Positions 26,901-37,259 of a stretch of DNA of 64,000 nt are shown here, in pieces (the stretch's first letter is position 1; each line of letters opens with the position of its first letter). A model generated the notes under the pieces. The model saw only the letters and a program-made list of their open reading frames with translations. It was not told the DNA's origin and ran no database searches. This DNA comes from CAZHBA01 sp964530225 (lineage in GTDB: Bacteria; Pseudomonadota; Alphaproteobacteria; UBA6615), in contig CAZHBA010000110.1 of assembly GCA_964530225.1 (NCBI GenBank), positions 7,169 to 71,168 on the forward strand, in the 5' to 3' direction. The position numbers and the translations under genes were made by a program.

Positions 26901-27406
26901 ATTACTTCAAGCTGCTCGCCTATAAGGACGAGTACGAGGTGGCGCGCCTCTATACTAGCGGCGCTTTCACCCAACGGCTAAACGACCAGTTCGAGGGCAA
27001 TTTCAAACTAAAATTCCATATGGTGCCGCCACTGTTTGCCAAGTACGACCTAGAGACTGGCCAACAGCTCAAGAAAGAATTCGGGCCATGGATGATGTTG
27101 GCCTTAGGGCTATTGGCGCGGCTGCGTTTCCTGCGCGGCAGTGCGGTGGACGTCTTCGGCTATTCCCGGGAACGCAAGCTCGAACGCCAACTCATCGCCA
27201 ACTACGAGACAACCATCGACGAATTGCTCGGTAAGCTCAACCACAACAACCACGAACTGGCTGTGGCTATTGCAACGATCCCCGAGCACATCCGCGGATT
27301 CGGCCACATCAAGGACGAGCATCTGGAAAAAGCCAAAGCCGAAGAAGAAGCGCTGCTGCGAGCCTTCCGCAGCCCTAACGCGCCGACGGCCAAGGCGGCC
27401 GAGTAG
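23912..27406 (+). CDS. Indolepyruvate ferredoxin oxidoreductase, fused alpha/beta form
   Basis: About 1164 aa from ATG 23912, which has GGAGG 5-9 bases upstream; the frame is open further upstream but without a ribosome site. N-terminal pyruvate-ferredoxin-type domain (TGYRGSPLGGVDQ), a TPP-binding part with YFCPGCPHNTST and FVNLGDGTYYHSG, an iron-sulfur region with cysteines in CEGCGDCSEKSNC and CNKDYSCVNGFC, then the gamma-type domain (GIGGTGVVTIGALLGMAAHI) and a DUF6537-like C-terminus. It oxidatively decarboxylates aryl or 2-oxo acids, yielding acyl-CoA. Single-polypeptide versions are common in proteobacteria. It converges with the VOC gene. Confidence 0.93.
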   Translation: MALTAVSLDDKYTLESGRVYLTGTQALVRLPMMQRQRDVKAGLNTGCYVTGYRGSPLGGVDQQMQRAQQFLENHHIVFRPGVNEDLAATAIWGSQQLNLFPNANYDGVFGMWYGKGPGVDRSGDVFKHGNLAGASPNGGVLLLSGDDHTCKSSTTAHQSEFGFIDAMIPVLNPAGVQDFLDLGLYGWAMSRYSGCWVGFKTIAETVDSSASVHIDPYRVDIVTPTDFPMPEGRLNIRWPDEFLAQEERHHRHKLYAALAFARANNLDKAIIDGPKRRLGIVTTGKSYLDVRQALDDLGIDEVQAKGIGISLYKVGMSWPLEREGMREFAEGLEEILVVEEKRALIENQIKEQLYNWRPDVRPHVLGKFDESGEWILPSSGELTPARIAQVIADRLGRFHTSPAIDERLAFLARKEASLAQQPESLKRTPYFCPGCPHNTSTQVPEGSRALAGIGCHFMALWMDRSTATFTQMGGEGASWVGQAPFTSDKHVFVNLGDGTYYHSGHLAIRQAVAANVNVTYKILFNDAVAMTGGQSFDGPLSVDLIARQVAAEGVAKVVVVSDEPDKYPLGTEFPHGTTVHHRDELDSVQRSLRDWPGTTVLIYDQTCAAEKRRRRKRNLFPNPPKRVMINEAVCEGCGDCSEKSNCLSVVPIDTEFGRKRAIDQSSCNKDYSCVNGFCPSFVTVHGGQLKQPKTVSAGGAEGAFNDAALPTPNLPPLDTPYGIIVTGIGGTGVVTIGALLGMAAHIEGKGASVLDMAGLAQKGGAVVSHIRIGTSPDDLHAVRIAAGSANTVIGCDLMVAASPDVLAKMQPGVTRAVINSHETITGDFTRKPDMNLMGAEMVKIIDIATGDGAADFVEGSRLATALLGDSIATNLFMLGVAWQKGLVPISAEALAQAIELNGVAVDFNKHAFLWGRRTVADRAKVEKAAAPVTPLRLQEPDIATTLEDIVAFRIRALTAYQNETCARSYKDFVVKVQKAEAERAKGLSGLADAVARYYFKLLAYKDEYEVARLYTSGAFTQRLNDQFEGNFKLKFHMVPPLFAKYDLETGQQLKKEFGPWMMLALGLLARLRFLRGSAVDVFGYSRERKLERQLIANYETTIDELLGKLNHNNHELAVAIATIPEHIRGFGHIKDEHLEKAKAEEEALLRAFRSPNAPTAKAAE

Positions 27407-27407
27407 C

Positions 27408-28019
27408 TCAGAACGGTTTGGCTACTAGCGGACGTTTGAGTTCCTTGGCTAGTTCTTCGCGCCATTCTCCATAGGGCTGGAAGCCCGGCTCCTCCCGGCA
27501 CATTGCTTCGGTCTCGGCGACAATCTCGTCGTCGGACTTTGACAGGTCGAATGGCACCAGAACAGGTTGGTCGATAAACCACGGCGTATCGACGAAAAAC
27601 TCAAGCGTGTTGTCCTCGGGGTCGTGAGCGTAAACCGACCAGGCGATACCATGGGTACCGACAAGCAGTTTCTCAGGACCGGTTCGTTCGGCTAACCGGT
27701 TGTGCATGATGCGCAGATCGTCGAGCGATTCGAGCCGGAACGACAGCTGGTTGATCGGGCCAGCGAAGAAGGCACCCTTACTGTTGCTACCAAGATCGCC
27801 GATATCGGCGTCGCATATCACGAACTGGTGGTGCTCCATGGGGTCCATGCTCATGAAGACCAACGAAACTCCTAGCGACTCGACCGATCCCCGGTCGGTA
27901 ACGGTAAAGCCGACAACCTTAGTGTAGAAGTCCTCCATCAAGTCCATGTCACGGACATTGATGCCAAAATGGCTAAACTGGATCTTCGGTGCCCGGGCGG
28001 GAGCCTTTAGCGCAGTCAT
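27408..28019 (-). CDS. VOC-family (glyoxalase/extradiol dioxygenase-like) protein
   Basis: About 203 aa from ATG 28019, supported by GAGG just upstream. A single vicinal-oxygen-chelate fold: FSHFGINVRDMDLMEDFYTK (metal His near residue 18), HHQFVICD, LSFRLESLDDLRIMHNRLA, GIAWSVYAHDPEDNTLEFFV with the glutamate metal ligand. The pattern resembles catechol 2,3-dioxygenase-like enzymes. The substrate is unknown. Its 5' region, shared divergently with hemN, carries two FNR-like boxes, so oxygen may influence it. Confidence 0.85.
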   Translation of the reverse strand: MTALKAPARAPKIQFSHFGINVRDMDLMEDFYTKVVGFTVTDRGSVESLGVSLVFMSMDPMEHHQFVICDADIGDLGSNSKGAFFAGPINQLSFRLESLDDLRIMHNRLAERTGPEKLLVGTHGIAWSVYAHDPEDNTLEFFVDTPWFIDQPVLVPFDLSKSDDEIVAETEAMCREEPGFQPYGEWREELAKELKRPLVAKPF

Positions 28020-28080
28020 ATCTGCCTCATCGTTATTCGGAAATCGGTAATAATTGTGACATAAATCCCGTTTCATGGCG

Positions 28081-28127
28081 TTGATTTGGATCATTTAGGC
28101 ACAAAAACGGCAAATGACCCAAATCAA
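28081..28127. promoter_or_regulatory. Two inverted FNR/Anr-like boxes upstream of hemN
   Basis: TTGATTTGGATCAT (28081-28094) matches the FNR consensus TTGAT-N4-ATCAA at 9 of 10 fixed positions. ATGACCCAAATCAA (28114-28127) matches at 8 of 10. The two 16-base segments are reverse complements of each other with one mismatch, centres 33 bases apart. They lie between hemN and the divergent VOC gene. FNR control of oxygen-independent coproporphyrinogen oxidase is well known; direction and strength here are inferred. Confidence 0.75.
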
Positions 28128-28162
28128 ATAGCTCAGCCGCCCGGCCCGGTAGGCTCTACTCC

Positions 28163-29491
28163 ATGGTTAGCAAACTTCTCAAACAGCACAACCTGCGGGT
28201 GCCACGCTATACGAGTTACCCGACCGCGCCGCAGTTTCACGGCGGTATCACGGCAAAAACCTATGTGGATTGGCTACAAAACTTGCCTAACGGCGCGCCA
28301 CTATCGCTCTACCTACACATCCCCTATTGCCACGAAATGTGCTGGTACTGCGGCTGCCACACCAAGGCAACACGCCGCTATGCACCGGTGCGCGACTATG
28401 CCCGGATACTCGAGGCGGAAATCACTTGCATCGCCAACACCATCGGTCGCCGGCAAACCGTGAGCCACATTCACTGGGGCGGCGGCACGCCGACCATCCT
28501 GTCGAACAACGACCTGGACGCTGTTTTGGCTGGACTGTGGGACCGCTTCGAGTTTGCCAGCGATGTAGAAATAGCCATCGAAGCCGACCCGCGCACCCTA
28601 ACGTATAAAAAAACAGTTGCCCTGGCAGATGCCGGCATCAACCGGGCGAGCCTAGGCGTACAAGACTGTAACGCCCACGTGCAGGCGGCGATCAACCGGC
28701 TGCAGCCATTCGAGCAAACGGTAGCGGCAGTCGCCGCCCTGCGCGCGGCGGGAATCCAGCGTATTAATATCGATCTGATGTACGGCCTGCCCCTCCAGAC
28801 GGTTGACGACATTCGCCGCACAATCGACGCCGTGCTGCCGCTGGCGCCCGACCGACTAGCGGTATTTGGCTATGCCCATGTGCCGTGGATGAAAAGCCAC
28901 CAGAAAATGATCGACGACACGGCACTACCCGGTGCCGACGAGCGCCTGCAACAATCGGAAGCCATGGCGCAGGCGCTGGTGGCGAACGGTTACCAACGCA
29001 TCGGCCTCGATCACTTTGCCCGCACCGACGACGCACTCAGCGTCGCCTTGCAGACCGGCAACCTCCGACGCAATTTTCAGGGGTACACCACCGACCAGGC
29101 GGACACCCTGATCGGCTTCGGCGCTTCGGCGATCGGTTCGCTGCCCCAGGGTTATGTCCAGAACAGCGCCGATTTCGGCGATTACGGCCGGGCGATAGGC
29201 GATGGCCGCCTGGCCACCGTGCGCGGCGTCGAGTTGAGCGATGACGATCGCCAGCGCCGCGCCATCATCGAGCGCCTAATGTGCAGCATGACGGTTAATC
29301 TCGACGATATTAGCGCCAATTTCGCCAACGAATTAACAGCGCTGCAGCCCTTCGCGGATGATGAGCTGGTATGCCTCGACGGCGCTACCGTTACGGTGAC
29401 CGAGGCCGGCCGGCCGTGGCTACGGGTGATCTGCGCTGTCTTCGACAGCTATCTGCAGCAGAACGAGGCACGCCACTCAGCCGCCGTTTAG
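28163..29491 (+). CDS. hemN: Oxygen-independent coproporphyrinogen III oxidase
   Basis: A 442-aa radical-SAM enzyme that converts coproporphyrinogen III to protoporphyrinogen IX without oxygen. The [4Fe-4S] motif is in IPYCHEMCWYCGCHTKATRR (CxxxCxxC plus an extra Cys as in HemN). RYTSYPTAPQF at the N-terminus, HWGGGTPTIL and IDLMYGLPLQT are typical of true HemN rather than HemW. Length matches the family. It is preceded by paired FNR-like boxes, consistent with induction at low oxygen. Confidence 0.95.
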   Translation: MVSKLLKQHNLRVPRYTSYPTAPQFHGGITAKTYVDWLQNLPNGAPLSLYLHIPYCHEMCWYCGCHTKATRRYAPVRDYARILEAEITCIANTIGRRQTVSHIHWGGGTPTILSNNDLDAVLAGLWDRFEFASDVEIAIEADPRTLTYKKTVALADAGINRASLGVQDCNAHVQAAINRLQPFEQTVAAVAALRAAGIQRINIDLMYGLPLQTVDDIRRTIDAVLPLAPDRLAVFGYAHVPWMKSHQKMIDDTALPGADERLQQSEAMAQALVANGYQRIGLDHFARTDDALSVALQTGNLRRNFQGYTTDQADTLIGFGASAIGSLPQGYVQNSADFGDYGRAIGDGRLATVRGVELSDDDRQRRAIIERLMCSMTVNLDDISANFANELTALQPFADDELVCLDGATVTVTEAGRPWLRVICAVFDSYLQQNEARHSAAV

Positions 29492-29502
29492 AAAACCGCT
29501 GG

Positions 29503-29745
29503 TCAAACCCCCACGGCGCTACGGTAGACCTCGAGCAAATGTTCCTGCTCCTGGCGTTCGCTGGGCTCGAGCTTGCGCAGGCGCACAATCTGGCGAATGG
29601 TCTTGGTATCGAAGCCGGCGGACTTGGCCTCGGACAAGACCTCTCTTATATCGGAATTCAATCCGGTGCGATCTTCTTCCAACCGCTCGATGCGCTCTAT
29701 GAAGCTGCGCAATCGGTCCACAGCGATGCCACTCGTATCGGCCAT
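29503..29745 (-). CDS. GapR-family DNA-binding protein (DUF2312)
   Basis: An 80-aa protein matching GapR over its length: LRSFIERIERLEEDRTGLNS, DIREVLSEAKSAGFDTKTI, RQIVRLRKL. GapR is an alphaproteobacterial nucleoid protein that binds overtwisted DNA and helps replication; in Caulobacter it is essential. The helical, charged composition fits. It converges with hemN, 11 bases apart. Confidence 0.92.
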   Translation of the reverse strand: MADTSGIAVDRLRSFIERIERLEEDRTGLNSDIREVLSEAKSAGFDTKTIRQIVRLRKLEPSERQEQEHLLEVYRSAVGV

Positions 29746-29832
29746 TGGCCTTCTCTCCCCAAATTCCTGATATTCACCGCTGAAACAGCAATGCTAGACT
29801 TTGCGCCCGGCGACTAAATTTATTCGTTTGAC

Positions 29833-30135
29833 CTACTTGGGGTGTTTAACGTCGTAGGTGGCCTGTTGCTCGGGCGTCGCCTCAGTCTGATATTTTGCCT
29901 TCCACTCGGCATAGGGCATGCCATAGATAATCTCGCGTGCCGCCTTATCATCCAGACCAAGACCCTTTTCTTCCGCCGCCTCCCGGTACCATCTAGACAG
30001 GCAGTTGCGGCAGAAATCGGCCAAATTCATCAGGTCGATATTCTGCACGTCGGGGTTGTCGCGCAGATGCTGTACCAGGGTACGGAACGCCGCGGATTCA
30101 AGCTCCGTGCGAGTGTTGACATCAATTTCGATCAT
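29833..30135 (-). CDS. DUF1244 protein
   Basis: A 100-aa protein of the DUF1244 family. The recognisable core is LVQHLRDNPDVQNIDLMNLA followed by FCRNCLSRWY, then IYGMPYAEWKAKYQ. The CRNC pair could bind metal, but no function is established for the family. It is widespread in alphaproteobacteria. It runs from its own promoter region (30136-30230) and lies upstream of the GapR-like gene on the same strand with an 87-base gap. Confidence 0.88.
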   Translation of the reverse strand: MIEIDVNTRTELESAAFRTLVQHLRDNPDVQNIDLMNLADFCRNCLSRWYREAAEEKGLGLDDKAAREIIYGMPYAEWKAKYQTEATPEQQATYDVKHPK

Positions 30136-30234
30136 GGTTGGTTTCCCGTAAAATCGGCTGTAGCTTCACGACGGCATCATAAAACCGACTACCAATTAAT
30201 ATGGACTTCTTGAGGCGGAAGGCCAACCCACTGA

Positions 30235-30640
30235 AAATCGGTCGGCCTCAGACCGCGCCATCGACCGTTTCCTTGACCAGCCAGACCAGGGAATAGGTGT
30301 AAAACTCCGTATCGGTTTACAAAAAACCGGAAAACACGGGCCCTTGATACGCCCGCCCCACCTCGAAAGAGGGATGAGCGAATACCAAGACGAAGTCCAA
30401 AATTACCGAGACCAGTGCCGGCCATGCCGGAGTTTGGTGCTGAAACTTGTTCACCAAGAAAAAGGCAAAAGCTACCGGCACCGCATAGGCCAGAAACAAT
30501 GTATTGACCACCGGACAATCGCCGACGCGGAGAACCACAGGGTCATAACCGCGACCTGGCAAAACGCTATGACGGCGAGGACGCGGCCTCAGCTGAACAA
30601 CACGGCAGAAAACCCGACACTATTTTACACACAACTACCG
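30235..30640 (-). pseudogene. Remnant of a DUF2339 membrane protein
   Basis: Reading the minus strand gives NTLFLAYAVPVAFAFFLVNK and FEVGRAYQGPVF, then in another phase EFYTYSLVWLVKETVDGAV. These correspond in order to a piece of DUF2339 multi-span membrane proteins (the PLxNtLLLaYglPa segment, the RraFqG segment, and the ElYaySlvWL segment). Roughly 110 residues remain of a protein that is normally over 800 aa, and a frameshift separates the last piece. Confidence 0.65.
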
Positions 30641-30704
30641 GACAATAGGTAGCCGACCGACGCCGCACCCGCCCAATGACAAGTGCGTGTGCAGAAACCT
30701 TCGA

Positions 30705-32735
30705 TCAGGCGGCCTTGGCTTCCTGACGCTGTGCAACCACCGTATCGGCTTCGCGGCCCGACAGCTCCTGCAGGTGATCGAACTCGTAGCGGAAGGTGCC
30801 AGTACCCTGGGTTAATGATCGTAGCTCGATGATCAGATCAGCCATTTCCGACTGTGGCATATTGGCGTTCACCGTGTCCCAACCGACCCAGCCGTCCTTG
30901 GCGTCGAAGCCCAATATCTGGCTGCGCCGACCGCTGACGATCTGATTAACTTTGCTAGTATGTTCCGATGGTACGTCGATCTCGACCTTGAAGATCGGCT
31001 CGAGCAGGATCGGCCCGCACTTGGGCATGCCCTCGCGCATGGCCGTCTGGGCTGCGGTCTGAAAAGCCATGTCGGAAGAATCCACCGCATGGTGTTGACC
31101 GTCGAACAAACAGACCTCGACGTCGACCACCGGGAAGCCCAGCGGACCCTCTTCGAGATAGCGGCGCACACCGGTTGCCACCGATGGGATGTACTGGCGC
31201 GGCACCGAACCGCCGACGACACGGCTCGTAAACTCGAATCCATCGCCGCGCGGACGCGGGCCGATTTCGATATGAACGTCGCCAAACTGGCCATGCCCGC
31301 CGCTTTGCTTTTTGTGACGGGCGTGCTGTTCGATCTTCTTGCGGATAGTTTCCTTATAGGGAACGCTGGGCCGGCGGGTCAAAACGCCGACATTATACTT
31401 CTCGGCCAATTGCTCGGCGGCGACCGTTAGATGGATTTCGCCCTGTCCGTGCAACACCAACTCGTGGGTGTCAGCATTGTGGTCGAAGAGGTACGACGGA
31501 TCTTCCTCAACCAATTTGGCCAGCGCCGACGACAGCTTCACTTCGTCATCGCGCTTCTCGACCTCGATCGCGACAGCGTAGACGGGTGACAGCGGGCCAT
31601 CCCATGGATCGCCACCCTCACCACGACCCGCCTCGGTTAGCACATCACCTGTCTTTACCTCTTCGAGACGGCCCAGGGCAACGACATCGCCGAGGCCCGC
31701 TTTGTTGACCTTCTCCTGGTCGTGGCCAAACATCTGGAACAAGCCACCAATCCGTTCCCCGCCAAGTTGCATGCTGTCGCGTATTTCACCCGACCACACG
31801 CGGATGTGGCTGAGTTTCCCCGAGCGTGCCTGGGTGGTCTTGAAAACCTGGGCCACCGGATCGCCGCTGGTATCGAAGCCGCGCCGCGCCGCCGTGGTTA
31901 CGGGGCTAGGCGCGTCGTGGCGCAACGATTTCCACAGACGGAATACACCGCTTTGAATTTCGCCGGCACCGATCATCACCGGAACGATGTTGTCGACGGC
32001 GACATTTTCGATGAGCTGCCGGTAGATGTCTTTTTCGTCAGGAACCAAGTCTTCGAGCAGTTGTTCCAGCATATCGTCGTTAAAATCGGCGAGTGATTCG
32101 AGAAGCTCCTGGCGTGCCATGGTTTGCTCGTCGGCGAGTTCGGCCGGCACTTCGACTACGGTCGAGGGTTCGCCCGCTTTGTACTGGTAGGCGCGCTGGC
32201 TAATTAGGTCGACATATCCGGTGGTTTTATCGCCGTCGCGGATCGGCAGGTGGCGCAAGACCAGTGGTAATTCGGAAACCTCCTGCAACGCGGTGAGGGT
32301 TTCTTCTAGGCTCGATTGGGGATTGTCCATTTTGTTGATGAATAGGACATGGGGAACCGAGCGATCGTTTAAGAATTTTAAAATCGGCGCTACTGCTTTC
32401 GCCTTGGTGGCATCCGGCTCGACGACGACAACCGCGATGTCCGCCGCCATCAGCGCGCTGCGGCCATCTAGCGAGAACTCGATCGAACCAGGACAGTCGA
32501 GGATGGTCCAATCTTCGTCCATAAACTCACAATGGGCGATATTGAGTTCTACGCTCATCTGCCGTTTTCGGGCGACCGCTGAAGCGTCGCCGACCATATT
32601 ACCTTCTTTTACCGAACCCTTGCGTCTGATTGCACCAGTCGCCGTCAACATGGCCTCGAGCAAGGTGGTTTTACCGCTAAGATACGGGCCCACAAGCGCT
32701 ACGCAGCGCGGACCCGAGCCTACAGTGTCCGCCAT
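30705..32735 (-). CDS. Elongation factor G-like translational GTPase
   Basis: About 676 aa from ATG 32735 (GGAGG 6 bases upstream). GTPase motifs: G1 GPYLSGKTT, G3 DCPGSI, G4 NKMD. The later EF-G domains are present: HGQGEIHLTVAAEQLAEKYN, GGHGQFGDVHIEIGPRPRGD, and SGRRSQILGFDAKDGW near the C-terminus. The G1 loop (YLSGKTT in place of the AHIDHGKTT of canonical EF-G) and sequence place it in the EF-G-like (FusA2/EF-G II-type) branch, not the main factor. Its role may be in recycling or stress rather than routine translocation. It appears monocistronic. Confidence 0.88.
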   Translation of the reverse strand: MADTVGSGPRCVALVGPYLSGKTTLLEAMLTATGAIRRKGSVKEGNMVGDASAVARKRQMSVELNIAHCEFMDEDWTILDCPGSIEFSLDGRSALMAADIAVVVVEPDATKAKAVAPILKFLNDRSVPHVLFINKMDNPQSSLEETLTALQEVSELPLVLRHLPIRDGDKTTGYVDLISQRAYQYKAGEPSTVVEVPAELADEQTMARQELLESLADFNDDMLEQLLEDLVPDEKDIYRQLIENVAVDNIVPVMIGAGEIQSGVFRLWKSLRHDAPSPVTTAARRGFDTSGDPVAQVFKTTQARSGKLSHIRVWSGEIRDSMQLGGERIGGLFQMFGHDQEKVNKAGLGDVVALGRLEEVKTGDVLTEAGRGEGGDPWDGPLSPVYAVAIEVEKRDDEVKLSSALAKLVEEDPSYLFDHNADTHELVLHGQGEIHLTVAAEQLAEKYNVGVLTRRPSVPYKETIRKKIEQHARHKKQSGGHGQFGDVHIEIGPRPRGDGFEFTSRVVGGSVPRQYIPSVATGVRRYLEEGPLGFPVVDVEVCLFDGQHHAVDSSDMAFQTAAQTAMREGMPKCGPILLEPIFKVEIDVPSEHTSKVNQIVSGRRSQILGFDAKDGWVGWDTVNANMPQSEMADLIIELRSLTQGTGTFRYEFDHLQELSGREADTVVAQRQEAKAA

Positions 32736-32768
32736 ATCATCCTCCACAAGCGAGAAGTCACGCACCCT

Positions 32769-32794
32769 GCACCCGCCGGTGCGTTTTGTTTTTT
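32769..32794 (+). terminator. Hairpin with T-run on the + strand
   Basis: GCACC (32769-32773) pairs with GGTGC (32778-32782) around a CGCC loop and is followed by TTTTGTTTTTTTT. It looks like an intrinsic terminator for + transcripts, but no + gene lies just upstream. It sits in the leader of the EF-G-like gene on the other strand. The rest of 32736-32985 holds nothing I recognise. Confidence 0.4.
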
Positions 32795-32985
32795 TTATCG
32801 TTTCATTTATGGGGCAGTAGAGTCCAGCGGAAAGGTCCACAGCTTAGTTAATAGGCTAGGATTTCTGCAATTCCGGCTGCTGCAGCTAACTGTCTTACGG
32901 CGCCCGCCCGGCCCCGAAGTTCAGTTAATTTCTGGCGCGCTTAGACATTTTCAGAATCCCTACCCAGCGCCGGTCTGGCAGGCGC

Positions 32986-34188
32986 TTATGTAAGCGCAGT
33001 GCAGGCCCGCTGGATGCGAATGCACGCCTCTTCCAGAAGCTCGGTCGCGGTCGCATAGGAAATTCGGAAATAGGGCGACAGGCCGAACGCTTCGCCGTGC
33101 ACCGCGGCCACGCCTTCGGATGCGAGCAAATAGGTGACCACATCCGCGTCGCTGGCCAGCGTCTTACCGTCCGGTGTTTTTTTGCCAATCATCCCGGCTA
33201 CCGACGGATAGACGTAGAATGCCCCGGCCGGCATCGGGCACTCGATCCCCAGCGCCTGGTTGAGCATCGACACCACCAGATCACGGCGCTCCTTGAATAT
33301 CTTGTTGTGCTCTTCAATGAAGTCCTGCGACCCAACCAACGCTTCGACCGCCGCCCATTGGGAAATCGTCGAGGTCGACGTGGTCGATTGCGACTGGATC
33401 ATGTTCATCGCCTTGATTAGCTCGACCGGTCCGGCCGCGTAGCCAACTCGCCAGCCGGTCATGCAATAAGCCTTGGACACGCCATTCAGCGTCAACGTGC
33501 GCTCGTATAATTCCGGCACCACCTGGGCGATGGTGAAAAATTCGAAGCCGTCATAGACGATTTTCTCGTACATATCGTCGGGCATGATCCACACATGCGG
33601 ATGTTGCTTAAGCACCTCGCCCAACGCCTTTAATTCGTCGGCGGTATAGGCCGCGCCGCTGGGATTGCACGGCGAGTTCATCATGAACCACTTGGTGCTG
33701 GGCGTGATCGCCGCCTCGAGCTGCTCCGGCGTAATCTTGAAGCCGGCCTCGGAGGGACACTCGACGACAACGGGAACGCCCTCGGACAACAGGGTGATAT
33801 CGGTGTACGACACCCAATAGGGCGCCGGAACGACAACCTCGTCGCCCGGGTTCACCGTCGCGGTCAATGCGTTATAGATGGTTTGCTTGCCGCCACAGCC
33901 GACGCTGATCTGCGCCGGGGTGTATTCCAGCCCGTTGTCGGTTTTGAGCTTCTCGCAAATCGCCTCGCGCAGTGGCAAAATCCCAGCTGGTGGGGCGTAT
34001 TTGGTTTCACCTTCCGCCATCGCCCGGGCCGCCGCATCCTTGATGTTCTGCGGGGTATCAAAATCGGGCTCGCCAGCAGCGAGACCTATAATATCGCGGC
34101 CCTGGGCCTTTAATTCCTGCGATAGGGTGTTGATAGAGATCGTTGGAGACGGCTTGATGCTGCTCAGGCGATCGGCGAGAAAAGCCAT
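32986..34188 (-). CDS. Aspartate aminotransferase (class I, Rhizobium-type subgroup)
   Basis: A 400-aa PLP enzyme that swaps the amino group between aspartate and 2-oxoglutarate. Signals: LAAGEPDFDTPQNIKDAA, SVGCGGKQTIYNAL, MNSPCNPSGAAYTADEL, the PLP-binding lysine in NGVSKAYCMTGWRVGYAAGP and the C-terminal RISYATATELLEEACIRI with the substrate-carboxylate arginine. Length is standard for the AatA/AspC-like Ib group. Monocistronic, with its own promoter region. Confidence 0.93.
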   Translation of the reverse strand: MAFLADRLSSIKPSPTISINTLSQELKAQGRDIIGLAAGEPDFDTPQNIKDAAARAMAEGETKYAPPAGILPLREAICEKLKTDNGLEYTPAQISVGCGGKQTIYNALTATVNPGDEVVVPAPYWVSYTDITLLSEGVPVVVECPSEAGFKITPEQLEAAITPSTKWFMMNSPCNPSGAAYTADELKALGEVLKQHPHVWIMPDDMYEKIVYDGFEFFTIAQVVPELYERTLTLNGVSKAYCMTGWRVGYAAGPVELIKAMNMIQSQSTTSTSTISQWAAVEALVGSQDFIEEHNKIFKERRDLVVSMLNQALGIECPMPAGAFYVYPSVAGMIGKKTPDGKTLASDADVVTYLLASEGVAAVHGEAFGLSPYFRISYATATELLEEACIRIQRACTALT

Positions 34189-34293
34189 TGTTCAGTTCCG
34201 TTTTACGCGGGTTACGTCGGCTGTAGACGGCGCGAAACTAGTACCCTTCGCTGCACTGCACAAGGCGCGATATAAGTTCAGTCAGGATTGTTG

Positions 34294-34361
34294 GGTGTAC
34301 GGTATGCAAAACAGCGAATGCACCGCCAGCAAGGGGAAAAGGGGTATGCTGGCGGTACACC
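34294..34361. other. Nested inverted repeats, possible structured RNA
   Basis: ACCGCCAGCA (34322-34331) pairs perfectly with TGCTGGCGGT (34347-34356), enclosed by GGTGT (34294-34298) and ACACC (34357-34361). It lies in the 280-base gap between the aminotransferase gene and a small membrane protein gene. I could not match it to 4.5S, 6S or another known RNA. No poly-T tail follows on either side. The remainder of the gap shows nothing I recognise. Confidence 0.4.
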
Positions 34362-34470
34362 GCTTTGTGGCGTAGGGGCCGGTCACCCACGTGGAGCCAC
34401 CGGAGCCTACCCGACTATTCAACCCGACCAGGTTCACACGTCGTTGCGCGCATTCTCTTGGCCAAACGGC

Positions 34471-34599
34471 CTACTCTCCCCGATTGTGGATGTCGCGGGG
34501 GAGCTTATTTCTATCTAGCGACAACCACACGGTTACGAGCATGAAAATTGCCATTGCGCCGGTCACGATGAAAAGCAGGATGAGATTTTCAGCCGGCAT
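34471..34599 (-). CDS. Small single-span membrane protein, unrecognised
   Basis: A 42-aa product from ATG 34599 with AGGA about 8 bases upstream. It is one hydrophobic helix (ILLFIVTGAMAIFMLVTVWL) followed by a short charged tail (SLDRNKLPRDIHNRGE), giving an N-out or N-in single-pass peptide with positive charge after the helix. I do not recognise a family. It is divergent from uvrB. It is supported by start site and membrane pattern only. Confidence 0.45.
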   Translation of the reverse strand: MPAENLILLFIVTGAMAIFMLVTVWLSLDRNKLPRDIHNRGE

Positions 34600-34754
34600 G
34601 GCTATTTTCCTAGTCAAGCATCGGGGAGAAGTTAGCCCGATGCCGACAGAAAACATTGATATGAGTCAATTTTTCAAAGTTCTTTTTGGCCGCATCGATG
34701 TCTGACCTCTAGACGGACTGGCTTTTCTGACTGCCGTCACCCTATATAGATGCC

Positions 34755-36977
<2,223 letters not shown>

Positions 36978-36996
36978 AGAATCTAATCAGTTCAGG

Positions 36997-37259
36997 CTAA
37001 GGATTACTTGCCTGCTCAATTTCAATCGGCAGGGTCAGCTTGGTGTGGGACGTAATAATACCGCCGCGATCGTCGATGTCGACCGAGTCGTAGCGCTGCT
37101 TATAAACCTCGGGTAGCGGCCAGTCGCCGGGGAGCGACAACCACAGAAGCAGATGGTAAACTGGTTGACGCCCTGTCGCTGCGCGACTTCCTCAGTTACG
37201 CGTTCGACGAGCTCAAACAACCAAGAACAACTCTGGGAAACCATATAGATTAGGCCCAT
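36997..37259 (-). pseudogene. Frameshifted hypothetical gene
   Basis: In one phase the minus strand reads MGLIYMVSQSCSWLFELVER then VTEEVAQRQGVNQFTI. After a phase change near 37140 it continues coherently as LLLWLSLPGDWPLPEVYKQR, YDSVDIDDRGGIITSHTKLT, LPIEIEQASNP and a TAG at 36997-36999. The two halves together look like one small protein of about 85 residues with a single frameshift. I do not recognise the family. It abuts and slightly overlaps the dsbB start. Confidence 0.4.
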
